Assembly (NCBI GenBank): GCA_013289985.1
Contig: JABCYW010000031.1
Span: forward strand, 1 to 49,144
Reading direction: 5' to 3'
Source of the DNA: Betaproteobacteria bacterium
GTDB lineage: Bacteria > Pseudomonadota > Gammaproteobacteria > Burkholderiales > Burkholderiaceae_C
Length of the DNA: 49,144 bases
The position numbers were made by a program, and so were the translations under genes. The first letter of the stretch is position 1. Every line of letters starts with the position of its first letter. A model generated the notes under the pieces. The model saw only the letters and a program-made list of their open reading frames with translations. It did not search any database and was not told where the DNA came from. Below, piece after piece: positions 26,552-35,399 of this stretch.

Positions 26552-27838
26552 ATGTGGAAGAACTGGTCGGGGTATGTGGAATGTCCGCGCACGCCGGTGC
26601 TGATGCCGGGCAGCGGCGCGGAGCTGGCGACGGCGCTCGCGGACGCGGGGCGTGACGGCCGGCCGGTGCGCATGGTCGGCGCCGGCCACTCGTTCAGCCC
26701 GCTGGTGGCCAGCGACGGCGTCATCGTGTCGCTGGACAAGCTGCAGGGCATCATCGATATCGATGCCGCCACGCGCGTCGCCCGCGTGCATGCGGGCACG
26801 CGCCTGTACGCGCTCGGGGGCGCGCTCGCCGAACGCGGGCTCGCGATGGAGAACCTGGGCGACATCAACGTGCAGTCCATCGCCGGCGCCACCAGCACCG
26901 GCACGCACGGCACGGGCCTGGGTTTCGGCAACCTCGCCACGCAGATCGCGGCGCTGAAGTTCGTCACGGCCGACGGCCGCGAGGTGGTCGCGTCGCCCGG
27001 CGAGAACCCCGAGCTGTTCGCGGGCGGCCGCATCGCGCTGGGCAGCCTGGGCGTGCTCACCGAGGTGAGCCTGCGCCTGGTGCCGGCGTTCCGGCTGCGG
27101 CTGGAACGCGGCCGCATGGATCTCGAGGATTGCCTCGCGCAGGCCGACGCGCTGGTGGCGGCCAACCGCCAGTTCGAGTTCTACTGGCTGCCGCACACGG
27201 AGACGGTGCTCACCAAGAAGTGGAACACCACCGACGCGCCGGTCGACAAGTCGGGCGTGGGCCGCTGGGTCAGCGACGTGCTGCTGGAGAACATCGCGTT
27301 CGGCCTGCTGTGCGGCGTCGGCAAGGCCGTGCCCTCGCTGTGCCCGCCGCTGAGCCGCTTCTGCGCCTCGCTGGTCTCGGCCAGCGAGCAGGTGGACGCC
27401 AGCTGGTCGATGTTGTCCACCGTGCGCCAGGTGCGCTTCAACGAGATGGAGTGGTCGGTGCCCGCCGAGCGCGGCGCCGACGCGCTGCGCGAGATCAAGG
27501 CGCTCATCTCGATGCGCACGTTCCCGCTGATGTTCCCGCTCGAGGTCCGCTGGGTGCGTGGCGACGACCTGTGGCTGAGCCCCAACCACGGGCGCGACAG
27601 CGTGCACATCTCGGTGCACCAGTACTGCGGCATGCCGTTCGAGGCCTACTTCGACGCCGTGCAGGCCATCTGCCTGAACCACGGCGGCCGGCCGCACTGG
27701 GGCAAGGTCCATTCGCTGAAGGCGTCGCAACTGGCCCGGCTCTATCCGCGCTGGGACGACTTCCTCGCGCTGCGCGAGAAGATGGATCCGAAGGGCCTGT
27801 TCCTCACGCCCTACCTGCGCGGGCTGTTCGGGGTCTGA
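26552..27838 (+). CDS. FAD-linked sugar-1,4-lactone oxidase family protein
   Basis: This is a 428-residue member of the D-arabinono-/L-gulono-1,4-lactone oxidase family. The PP-loop segment MVGAGHSFSPL holds His46, the usual covalent FAD attachment site. STGTHGTGLGFGNL contacts the flavin. The C-terminal ALO domain ends in the diagnostic HWGK within GRPHWGKVHS. The acceptor could be oxygen or a quinone. It is the last gene of the TetR-aldolase-oxidase operon; no terminator is obvious. The substrate may be a sugar lactone or polyol, not necessarily arabinonolactone. Confidence 0.88.
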   Translation: MWKNWSGYVECPRTPVLMPGSGAELATALADAGRDGRPVRMVGAGHSFSPLVASDGVIVSLDKLQGIIDIDAATRVARVHAGTRLYALGGALAERGLAMENLGDINVQSIAGATSTGTHGTGLGFGNLATQIAALKFVTADGREVVASPGENPELFAGGRIALGSLGVLTEVSLRLVPAFRLRLERGRMDLEDCLAQADALVAANRQFEFYWLPHTETVLTKKWNTTDAPVDKSGVGRWVSDVLLENIAFGLLCGVGKAVPSLCPPLSRFCASLVSASEQVDASWSMLSTVRQVRFNEMEWSVPAERGADALREIKALISMRTFPLMFPLEVRWVRGDDLWLSPNHGRDSVHISVHQYCGMPFEAYFDAVQAICLNHGGRPHWGKVHSLKASQLARLYPRWDDFLALREKMDPKGLFLTPYLRGLFGV

Positions 27839-28179
27839 GCAAGCTGTGAATCTGGCGAGCCGCACGGGCGCGCGGGGCTCATAAGGCTACCCTCCGCCTG
27901 ACGGCTGCGGTGCGAGCGTCTTCGGGCGGCCGGGCGACGCTCATTCGCAGGCCCTGAGCCGCTGCCGGCCAGCCTTTTTCGTGGTTCACCCGGCGGGGCA
28001 TGCAGATTGCCGACGCCCAGGTGGCGCGCCAGGCGATCCGTTCCAACGGGCCGGCGCCGCCATTCGCAGGGAGTTCGCGATGCAATGCCATGGTCGGGCC
28101 GGAACGATGTCCAGCCCGTGTCGCCCGTTCGTCTTGGGACGCGCCGCCGCCGGGCGCGCGATCCGCGCGTGACGGCGGC
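27839..28179. other. 341-base gene-free gap
   Basis: The gap holds copy B of the structured repeat (27879-27942) and no convincing gene. A 30-codon frame at 28080-28172 has an AGGGAG six bases before its ATG and stops just before the next gene. It could be a leader peptide, but nothing else supports it. Confidence 0.5.
27879..27942. repeat. Structured intergenic repeat, copy B
   Basis: This is the counterpart of 5366-5430. The stem pairs 27914-27920 with 27936-27942 around a 15-base loop that differs from copy A by one base. Two positions in each stem arm differ from copy A, and both keep pairing. It lies just after the lactone oxidase gene. Confidence 0.75.
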
Positions 28180-29295
28180 ATGGCCACCGCGACAGGCGCT
28201 CATCCGCAAGACCGCGCGAACCGCCCGGGCGGCGGCTGGCACGGCGCCGGCTGCGAGACCGAGCTGATCGAGGACCTGGGCCGGCTGGAGACGCTCGGCG
28301 ACGAGATCGACGGCCTGCAGGAGCGCACCGGCGCGCCCGCGTCCGCGCGCTGGGCCGCCGTCCATGCGGGCATGCTGCACGACAGGCGGGCTGCGCCGTG
28401 GTGCGTGATCGTGCGCCGCGGACCGGAGATCGTGGCCACGGCGCTGGCCGTGGCGCGGCTCCGGCTGGGAGCCTGGGCCATCCACGGCGCGACGAATCCG
28501 GATGAGCCGGGCTGGCTGGCCGCGCTCGACGGCGCCGCCAGCGCCGAGCTCGCCGCTGCGTTGGCTGGTTCGCTGCGCGGGCTGCGCCGCCCGTGGGGGC
28601 TGGAGTGGCGTCACCTGCCCGCCGACGACGCCACGCTGGCCGCGCTGCGCGCCGAGTTCTCGATCTCGGCCGTTCTCGCCAGCGCCGAGGACGCGCAATT
28701 GAACTGCGATTCCGTCGACGACGTCGCCGGCGGCCTGTCGCGCAATACCCGCTCGGTGGTCAGCCGCGCACGCCGGCGCATCGCGGCCGCGGGCCTGTCC
28801 TGCGAGATCGCGTGGACGCGGGATGCCGCGGGAATCGCCGCGCAGCTGGACGAGGTGGTCGAGGTGCATCGGCACCGCAATCGCCAGCTGCGGGGCGCCG
28901 CCGGACTTGACGACCCGGACCAGCGCGCGCTGTTCGAGGAGACCGTGCGGGCGCATGCGGAGTCCGGCCGCGGGCGCCTGTTGACGCTGCGCCTCGATGG
29001 CCGGCTGGCGGCGTTCGCGATCTGCTTCGAGTCGGCCGGCATCCTGCACGTGTACTCGAACATGGCCTCGCCGGCCTGGCTGGACTTCAGCCCCGGAACG
29101 GTGGCGAACGCGGAGGTGGTGCGCGCGGCGGGCCGCGATCCCGGGCTGCAGGCCGTCGACTGGGGGCTGGGCCTGCAGCGCTACAAGCTCAGCGGCCAGC
29201 ACGTGCAGGTGCGGCACGTGGTGCACCTGTGGGCCTGGTCGTCGCTGGTGGGACGCCTGGCGTGGGCGCTGGGCGACCGGCTGACTGGACGCTGA
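28180..29295 (+). CDS. GNAT-type acyltransferase (CelD/BioF2-like) domain protein
   Basis: This is a 371-residue protein whose C-terminal half resembles the Acetyltransf_6 (CelD/FemAB-like) fold. It contains LSRNTRSVVSRARRRIAAAGL, then GRGRLLTLRLDGRLAAFAICFESAGILHVYSNMASPAW and VDWGLGLQRYKLSG. Such proteins transfer acyl or aminoacyl groups, often in polysaccharide or lipid modification; the substrate here is unknown. The ATG at 28180 is chosen for the protein's sense. The frame is open back to 28000 and no start has a strong ribosome site, so the N-terminus is uncertain. Confidence 0.75.
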   Translation: MATATGAHPQDRANRPGGGWHGAGCETELIEDLGRLETLGDEIDGLQERTGAPASARWAAVHAGMLHDRRAAPWCVIVRRGPEIVATALAVARLRLGAWAIHGATNPDEPGWLAALDGAASAELAAALAGSLRGLRRPWGLEWRHLPADDATLAALRAEFSISAVLASAEDAQLNCDSVDDVAGGLSRNTRSVVSRARRRIAAAGLSCEIAWTRDAAGIAAQLDEVVEVHRHRNRQLRGAAGLDDPDQRALFEETVRAHAESGRGRLLTLRLDGRLAAFAICFESAGILHVYSNMASPAWLDFSPGTVANAEVVRAAGRDPGLQAVDWGLGLQRYKLSGQHVQVRHVVHLWAWSSLVGRLAWALGDRLTGR

Positions 29296-29358
29296 GGCCG
29301 CGTCCCGACCCGGACATGGGGTCGCGCCGCGATTGTTCAAGGGCGCAATTGCCCGGAT

Positions 29359-29375
29359 CTGTGGCCAAACCACAG
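29359..29375. promoter_or_regulatory. SOS-box-like palindrome upstream of uvrA
   Basis: CTGTGG and CCACAG arms flank a 5-base centre. The E. coli LexA box is CTGT-N8-ACAG. Here the spacing is N9, one base too long, so LexA binding is uncertain. It lies 71 bases before the uvrA ATG and just upstream of a possible promoter. Confidence 0.35.
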
Positions 29376-29391
29376 GAGAGCACGTCGAAAG

Positions 29392-29418
29392 TTGCGGGGT
29401 ATGCAAGCTGCCTAGAAT
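29392..29418 (+). promoter_or_regulatory. Possible uvrA promoter
   Basis: TTGCGG at 29392-29397 and TAGAAT at 29413-29418 are separated by 15 bases, shorter than the preferred 17. The start would be near 29425, with a leader of about 21 bases containing AAAGGA before the ATG. Confidence 0.4.
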
Positions 29419-29445
29419 GTTCCGCCTACCCTCCAAAGGACGCAC

Positions 29446-32400
29446 ATGAGCGGGCTCATCCGCATCCGCGGCGCGCGGCAGCACAACCTGAAGAACCTCG
29501 ACCTCGACATCCGCACCGGCGAGCTGACCGTGGTGACCGGGCCGAGCGGTTCGGGCAAGTCGAGCCTCGTGTTCGACACGCTGTACGCCGAAGGCCAGCG
29601 CCGCTACGTCGAGACCTTCTCGGCCTATGCACGCCAGTTCCTCGATCGGATGGACCGGCCCGCCGTCGACCACGTGGAAGGTGTGCCGCCGGCCATCGCC
29701 ATCGACCAGACCAACCCGGTGCGCAGCTCGCGCTCCACGGTCGGCACGATGACGGAGCTCAACGACCACCTGAAGCTGCTGTTCGGGCGGGCGGCCGCGC
29801 TGTTCGACCGCGTCACGGCGCTGCCGGTGCGCCACGACAACGCCGACACCATCTACGCCGACCTGGTGCGCCGCGCCGCGGCGCAGGGCGATCCGCGCGT
29901 GGCCGTCACGTTCCCGGTGGAACTGCCGGCGAACACCACGGCCGAGGAGGTGACGCAGTGGCTGTCCACCAGCGGCTTCACGCGCGTGCACGGCGAGCGC
30001 ACGATCAAGGACGAGAAGGGCGAGCGCAAGCTGCTCGACGTGGTGGCCGACCGCTTCCGCGTGGCCAACGTCGAGAAGGTGCGCGTGGTCGAGGCCATCG
30101 AGCTCGCGTTGAAGCGCGGGCAGGGCCGGCTCAACGTCGACGTGCTGCCCGAGAACGCCGAGGCCGAGGATCCCGGCATCCGCTGGCGCTGGTCCACGGG
30201 CCTGCACTGCCCGGAGAGCGACCTGCGCTACGACGACCCGCAGCCGGCGCTGTTCTCGTTCAACTCCGCGTTCGGCGCGTGCGAGACCTGCCGCGGCTTC
30301 GGCCGCGTGATCGGCGTCGACTGGGGCCTCGTCGTGCCCGACGAGAAGAAGACGCTGCGCAACGGCGCGATCAAGACCATCCAGACGCCCGCGTGGAAGG
30401 AGCAGCAGGACGACCTGATGCAGTACGCCGGCGATGCCGGCATCCCGCGCGACACGGCGTGGAACATGCTCACCGACGCGCAGCGCAAGTGGGTGATCGA
30501 GGGCTCGCCCAACTGGAACGGCAACTGGCACAAGCAGTGGTACGGCATCAAGCGCTTCTTCGAGTACCTCGAGTCGAAGGCCTACAAGATGCACATCCGC
30601 GTGCTGCTGTCCAAGTACCGCAGCTACACGAAGTGCCCCGCCTGCGACGGCGCGCGCCTGAAGCTGGAGGCGCAGCTGTGGCGCATCGGCACCAAGGAGC
30701 AGGCCGACGCGGTGTTGCCGCCGTCGCAGCGCCACATGCCGCACGGCACGGACTGGACGCGCGAGCAGCTCGAGGCGCTGCCGGGCCTGGGCCTGCACGA
30801 CATGATGCTGCTGTCGATCGACCGCCTTCGACGGTTTTTCGACATGCAGAAGACGCCGACGGACCTGCCCGACGACGCGCTGAAGCTGCTGCTGGACGAG
30901 ATCTGCACGCGCCTGAAGTACCTCAACGACGTGGGCATCGGCTACCTCACGCTGGATCGCCAGAGCCGCACGCTGTCGGGCGGCGAGGTGCAGCGCATCA
31001 ACCTCACCACGGCGCTGGGCACGTCCCTCGTCAACACGCTGTTCGTGCTGGACGAGCCGTCCATCGGCCTGCACCCGCGCGACATGCACCGCATCGTCGA
31101 GGCCATGCAGCGCCTGCGCGACGCGGGCAACACGCTGGTGGTGGTGGAGCACGATCCGGCCGTGATGCTGGCGGCCGACCGCCTGATCGACATGGGCCCC
31201 GGCCCGGGCGAGAAGGGCGGCCAGATCGTGTTCGATGGCGAGCCGGAGGACGCGAAGCTGGCCGACACGCTCACCGGCGCGTACCTGGGCGCGCGCAAGC
31301 AGGTGGGCATGGGCATCCGGCGCGCGGTGGTCGAGTCCACCCCGCGCCTGATCGTGCAGGGCGCCACCGAGCACAACCTGCGCGGTGTCACGGTGGAGTT
31401 CCCGCTGCAGCGCCTGGTGGTGGTCACCGGCGTCAGCGGCTCGGGCAAGAGCACGCTGATGCAGGACGTGCTGTACCCGGCGCTGGCGCGCCACTTCGGC
31501 AAGCCCACCGAGACCCCCGGCAGGCACGAGGCGCTGCTGGGCGCCGACTGGCTGTCGGAGGCCGTGTTCGTCGACCAGAGCCCCATCGGCAAGACGGCGC
31601 GGTCGAACCCCGCCAGCTACGTGGGCGCGTTCGACGAGATCCGCAAGCTGTTCGCCACCACGCCCGTGGCCATCGAGCGCAACTACGGCGCCGGCATGTT
31701 CTCGTTCAACGCCGGCGACGGGCGCTGCCCCACCTGCGGCGGCTCGGGCTTCGAGCACGTGGAGATGCAGTTCCTGTCCGACGTGTACCTGCGCTGCCCC
31801 GATTGCGACGGCAAGCGCTTCCGCGCCGAGATGCTGGACGCGCACCTGGTGCGGCGCGACCGCCAGCTGTCCATCGCCGACGTGCTGGAGCTCACCGTCA
31901 ACGAGGCCGTGCAGCTGTTCGCGGATGACCGCGAGGTGATCCGCCGCCTGCAGCCCATCGTCGACGTGGGGCTGGACTACGTGAAGCTGGGCCAGCCGGT
32001 GCCCACGCTGTCGGGCGGCGAGGCGCAGCGTCTCAAGCTCGCCGGCTTCCTCGCCGAGGCCGCGCAAGGCCCGCAGCAGCCCGCCGCGAAGAAGGGCACG
32101 CTGTTCCTGTTCGACGAGCCCACCACGGGCCTGCACTTCGACGACATCGCCAAGCTGATGCGCTCGCTGCGCCGGCTGCTGGAGGCCGGGCACTCGCTGA
32201 TCATCATCGAGCACAACCTGGACGTGATCCGCTCGGCCGACTGGCTGGTGGACCTCGGGCCCGAAGGCGGCGAGGCCGGCGGCGAGCTCGTGGGCGTCGG
32301 CACGCCCGAAGACCTCAAGGCCAACACGCGATCGCACACGGGCCGCGCGCTGCGCGACTACGAAGAGACGCTGGGCCTCGAGCGCTATGCCGCGGCCGAC

Positions 32401-35226
32401 GTGGCCAGGGAGAAGCTGGCGCGCTACGCCTCGGTGGAGGACGCGCGCTACAAGGCCGAGGGCAAGCGCGACGACAGCAAGGACGGGCCCAGCCTGCAAT
32501 CGCTGGTCAGCAAGCGCAGGCGGTCGACCGCGACGTCGATCGAGGACGAGTCCATCCGCATCGTCAACGCGCGCGAGCACAACCTGAAGTCGGTGGACGT
32601 CAACATCCCGCGCGGCAAGTTCACGGTGGTCACGGGCGTGTCGGGCTCCGGCAAGAGCACGCTCGCGTTCGACATCCTGTTCAACGAGGGCCAGCGGCGC
32701 TACCTCGAATCGCTCAACGCCTACGCGCGCAGCATCGTGCAGCCGGCCGGCCGGCCCGAGGTGGACGCTGTGTACGGCATCCCGCCGACGGTGGCCATCG
32801 AGCAGCGGCTGTCGCGCGGCGGCCGCAAGAGCACCGTGGCGACGACGACCGAGGTGTGGCACTTCCTGCGCCTGCTGTGGGTCAAGCTGGGCATCCAGCA
32901 CTGCATCCACGACGGCAGCCCGGTGAAGCCGCAAAGCGTGGAGAGCATCGCCGCGCAACTGCTGCGCGACTACCGCGGCCAGCACGTGGGCCTGCTCGCG
33001 CCGCTGGTGGTGGCGCGCAAGGGCGTCTACACCGACCTCGCCAAGTGGGCCAAGGCGCGCGGGCACACGCACCTGCGCGTGGACGGCGAGTTCCTGAAGG
33101 TGGATCCGTGGCCGCGCCTGGATCGCTTCAAGGAGCACACGCTGGAGCTGCCGGTAGGCGATCTCGTGATCGCGCCCGAGCGCGAGGCCGAGCTGCGCGC
33201 GCTGCTGGCCAGGGCGCTCGACACCGGCAAGGGCGTGATGCACCTGCTCACGCCGCTGGACGGCCTCACCGAGGCGATGGCGCTGGACCACTCGACGCTG
33301 GGCATCGGCAGCGTGAAGGTGTTCTCCACCAAGCGCGCGTGCCCCACCTGCGGCACCAGCTACGGCGAGCCCGACCCGCGCATGTTCTCGTACAACAGCA
33401 AGCATGGCTGGTGCCCGGGCTGCGTGGGCACCGGGCTGGCGCTGACGCGCGAGCAGCGCGCGGCGTTCGACGACTCGGTGCAGGACGAGAACGAGCGCGG
33501 CCGCGAGCAGGCCTTCATCACCAAGGAGCCCGACGCCGAGGAGCTGCACGACACGGCCTGCCCCGATTGCCACGGCGCGCGCCTCGCGCCCGCGCCGCGC
33601 GCGATCAGATTCGAGGACCAGGCCATCACCGACGTGGCGCAATGGGCCGTCACCGACGTGCGCAAGTGGGTCGAGGCATTGCAGCTGGGCGGCCGCGATG
33701 CCGACATCGCCCGCGACGTGATCAGCGAGATCCGCAGCCGCCTCGTGTTCCTGGAGGACGTGGGCCTCAACTACCTGACGCTGGATCGCGCCGCGCCGAC
33801 GCTGTCGGGCGGCGAGGCGCAGCGCATCCGCCTCGCGGCGCAGCTGGGCTCGAACCTGCAGGGCGTGTGCTACGTGCTGGACGAGCCCACCATCGGCCTG
33901 CATCCACGCGACAACAAGATCCTGCTGGACGCGCTGGCGCGCCTGGGCTCGCAAGGCAACACCCTGGTGGTGGTGGAGCACGACGAGGACACGATCCGCC
34001 GCGCCGACCACCTGATCGACATCGGCCCGGGCGCCGGCAAGCGCGGTGGCCGCCTGGTGGCCGAAGGCAAGGCGGCCGACCTGTCGGCGGTGCCGGAGTC
34101 GGTCACCGGCCGCTGCCTCGCGCATCCGCAGACGCACCCGATGCAGCCGCGTCGCGACGTGGCCTTCGCGGCCGACGACGCCGGCGCCAGCACGCACGTG
34201 ACGATCTTCGGCGCGAAGCTGCACAACCTCCAGGGCATGCCCGTGCGCGTGCCGCTGCAGCGCCTGGTGGCCATCACCGGCGTCAGCGGCTCGGGCAAGA
34301 GCACGATCGCGCGCGACGTGCTGCTGGCCAGCGTGGCCGACCTCGTGAGCAGCCGCGGCAAGGCCCAGCCCACCGGCTGCGAATCGGTGGAGGGCTGGCA
34401 CTCGGTCGATCGCGTGCTGGAGGTCGACCAGACCCCCATCGGCAAGACGCCGCGCTCGTGCCCGGCCACCTACATCGGGTTCTGGGACGCGATCCGCAAG
34501 CTGTTCGCCGAGACGCTGGAGGCCAAGGCACGCGGCTACGCGGCGGGCCGCTTCAGCTTCAACACCGGCGGCGCCAACGGCGGCCGCTGCCCCGGCTGCG
34601 AAGGCCAGGGGGTGCGCACCATCGAGATGAGCTTCCTGCCCGACGTGAAGGTGGGCTGCGACCTGTGCCACGGCGCGCGCTTCAACCCCGCGACGCTGGC
34701 CGTCACCTGGCGCGGCAAGAGCATCGGCGACGTGCTGCAGATGGAGGTGGACGAGGCGGTGGAGTTCTTCGCCAGCATGCCGTCCATCGCGCATCCGCTG
34801 CAACTGCTGCGGGACGTGGGCCTGGGCTACCTGACGCTGGGCCAGCCGTCGCCCACGTTGTCGGGTGGCGAGGCGCAGCGCATCAAGCTGGTCACCGAGC
34901 TGAGCAAGGTGCGCGACGAGGTGGGCCGCCGCGGCCAGAAGGCGCCGCACACGCTCTACGTGCTGGACGAGCCCACGGTGGGCCTGCACATGGCCGACGT
35001 CGCCAAGCTGATCAAGGTGCTGCACCGCCTCACCGACGGCGGCCACAGCGTGGTGGTCATCGAGCACGACCTGGACGTCATCGCCGAGGCCGACTGGGTG
35101 ATCGACATGGGGCCCGAGGGCGGCTCGGCCGGCGGCAGGCTGGTGGCCGAGGGGACGCCGGAGCACCTCGTGGCCAGGAGGACGCACACCGGCATCGCGC
35201 TGGGGCCCGTGCTGGCGCGCGAGTGA
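29446..35226 (+). CDS. uvrA: Double-length excinuclease ABC subunit A (tandem UvrA)
   Basis: UvrA finds DNA damage with UvrB in nucleotide excision repair. This protein has 1926 residues, twice the usual 940 or so, and consists of two full UvrA units. There are four Walker A motifs (GPSGSGKSS near 32, and GVSGSGKST near 662, 1064 and 1612) and four signatures (LSGGEVQR near 510, then LSGGEAQR near 854, 1451 and 1804). There are four DEP(S/T)xGLH boxes and several CxxC zinc pairs. The second unit (from about 1030) has a well-kept UvrB-binding-like region (LLAPLVVARKGVYTDLAKWAKARG). No frameshift is seen. AAAGGA precedes the ATG. Confidence 0.95.
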   Translation: MSGLIRIRGARQHNLKNLDLDIRTGELTVVTGPSGSGKSSLVFDTLYAEGQRRYVETFSAYARQFLDRMDRPAVDHVEGVPPAIAIDQTNPVRSSRSTVGTMTELNDHLKLLFGRAAALFDRVTALPVRHDNADTIYADLVRRAAAQGDPRVAVTFPVELPANTTAEEVTQWLSTSGFTRVHGERTIKDEKGERKLLDVVADRFRVANVEKVRVVEAIELALKRGQGRLNVDVLPENAEAEDPGIRWRWSTGLHCPESDLRYDDPQPALFSFNSAFGACETCRGFGRVIGVDWGLVVPDEKKTLRNGAIKTIQTPAWKEQQDDLMQYAGDAGIPRDTAWNMLTDAQRKWVIEGSPNWNGNWHKQWYGIKRFFEYLESKAYKMHIRVLLSKYRSYTKCPACDGARLKLEAQLWRIGTKEQADAVLPPSQRHMPHGTDWTREQLEALPGLGLHDMMLLSIDRLRRFFDMQKTPTDLPDDALKLLLDEICTRLKYLNDVGIGYLTLDRQSRTLSGGEVQRINLTTALGTSLVNTLFVLDEPSIGLHPRDMHRIVEAMQRLRDAGNTLVVVEHDPAVMLAADRLIDMGPGPGEKGGQIVFDGEPEDAKLADTLTGAYLGARKQVGMGIRRAVVESTPRLIVQGATEHNLRGVTVEFPLQRLVVVTGVSGSGKSTLMQDVLYPALARHFGKPTETPGRHEALLGADWLSEAVFVDQSPIGKTARSNPASYVGAFDEIRKLFATTPVAIERNYGAGMFSFNAGDGRCPTCGGSGFEHVEMQFLSDVYLRCPDCDGKRFRAEMLDAHLVRRDRQLSIADVLELTVNEAVQLFADDREVIRRLQPIVDVGLDYVKLGQPVPTLSGGEAQRLKLAGFLAEAAQGPQQPAAKKGTLFLFDEPTTGLHFDDIAKLMRSLRRLLEAGHSLIIIEHNLDVIRSADWLVDLGPEGGEAGGELVGVGTPEDLKANTRSHTGRALRDYEETLGLERYAAADVAREKLARYASVEDARYKAEGKRDDSKDGPSLQSLVSKRRRSTATSIEDESIRIVNAREHNLKSVDVNIPRGKFTVVTGVSGSGKSTLAFDILFNEGQRRYLESLNAYARSIVQPAGRPEVDAVYGIPPTVAIEQRLSRGGRKSTVATTTEVWHFLRLLWVKLGIQHCIHDGSPVKPQSVESIAAQLLRDYRGQHVGLLAPLVVARKGVYTDLAKWAKARGHTHLRVDGEFLKVDPWPRLDRFKEHTLELPVGDLVIAPEREAELRALLARALDTGKGVMHLLTPLDGLTEAMALDHSTLGIGSVKVFSTKRACPTCGTSYGEPDPRMFSYNSKHGWCPGCVGTGLALTREQRAAFDDSVQDENERGREQAFITKEPDAEELHDTACPDCHGARLAPAPRAIRFEDQAITDVAQWAVTDVRKWVEALQLGGRDADIARDVISEIRSRLVFLEDVGLNYLTLDRAAPTLSGGEAQRIRLAAQLGSNLQGVCYVLDEPTIGLHPRDNKILLDALARLGSQGNTLVVVEHDEDTIRRADHLIDIGPGAGKRGGRLVAEGKAADLSAVPESVTGRCLAHPQTHPMQPRRDVAFAADDAGASTHVTIFGAKLHNLQGMPVRVPLQRLVAITGVSGSGKSTIARDVLLASVADLVSSRGKAQPTGCESVEGWHSVDRVLEVDQTPIGKTPRSCPATYIGFWDAIRKLFAETLEAKARGYAAGRFSFNTGGANGGRCPGCEGQGVRTIEMSFLPDVKVGCDLCHGARFNPATLAVTWRGKSIGDVLQMEVDEAVEFFASMPSIAHPLQLLRDVGLGYLTLGQPSPTLSGGEAQRIKLVTELSKVRDEVGRRGQKAPHTLYVLDEPTVGLHMADVAKLIKVLHRLTDGGHSVVVIEHDLDVIAEADWVIDMGPEGGSAGGRLVAEGTPEHLVARRTHTGIALGPVLARE

Positions 35227-35393
35227 TGAAATGGGGCGACAGTCCGGCTTTGCGAATCCCGGCCGACGCCGTGCGGCTGCCCGGCTTGCGCGAAGGGACG
35301 ACCGTGGAAGCCCGGCTCACCGTCGACGACGGCCCGTCCCTTCCCTCGATGCAGTGCGATCGCAAGGCATTCGCGCTCCAGCCAGCGGCTTGA
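35226..35393 (+). pseudogene. MazE/SpoVT-AbrB-like antitoxin remnant
   Basis: The 55-residue frame starts on the last base of the uvrA stop (TGATG). Its first 30 residues, MKWGDSPALRIPADAVRLPG plus LREGTTVEARLTVDDG, match the swapped-hairpin DNA-binding fold of MazE-type antitoxins. The tail is short and unlike the usual toxin-binding helix, and no toxin gene follows. It may be a decayed antitoxin or a small functional DNA-binding protein coupled to uvrA. Confidence 0.55.
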
Positions 35394-35399
35394 CGTGCG

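Noticed and set aside
28080..28172. A 30-codon frame with a fair ribosome site before the GNAT gene
   Set aside because: Too short, no recognisable peptide and no sign of an attenuator; kept only as a note in the gap entry.
27811..35187. A 2458-codon open frame on the minus strand opposite uvrA
   Set aside because: It mirrors a high-GC gene whose third-position bias removes stop codons from the antisense strand. The translation is repetitive (His/Arg/Ala/Val-rich) with no domain.
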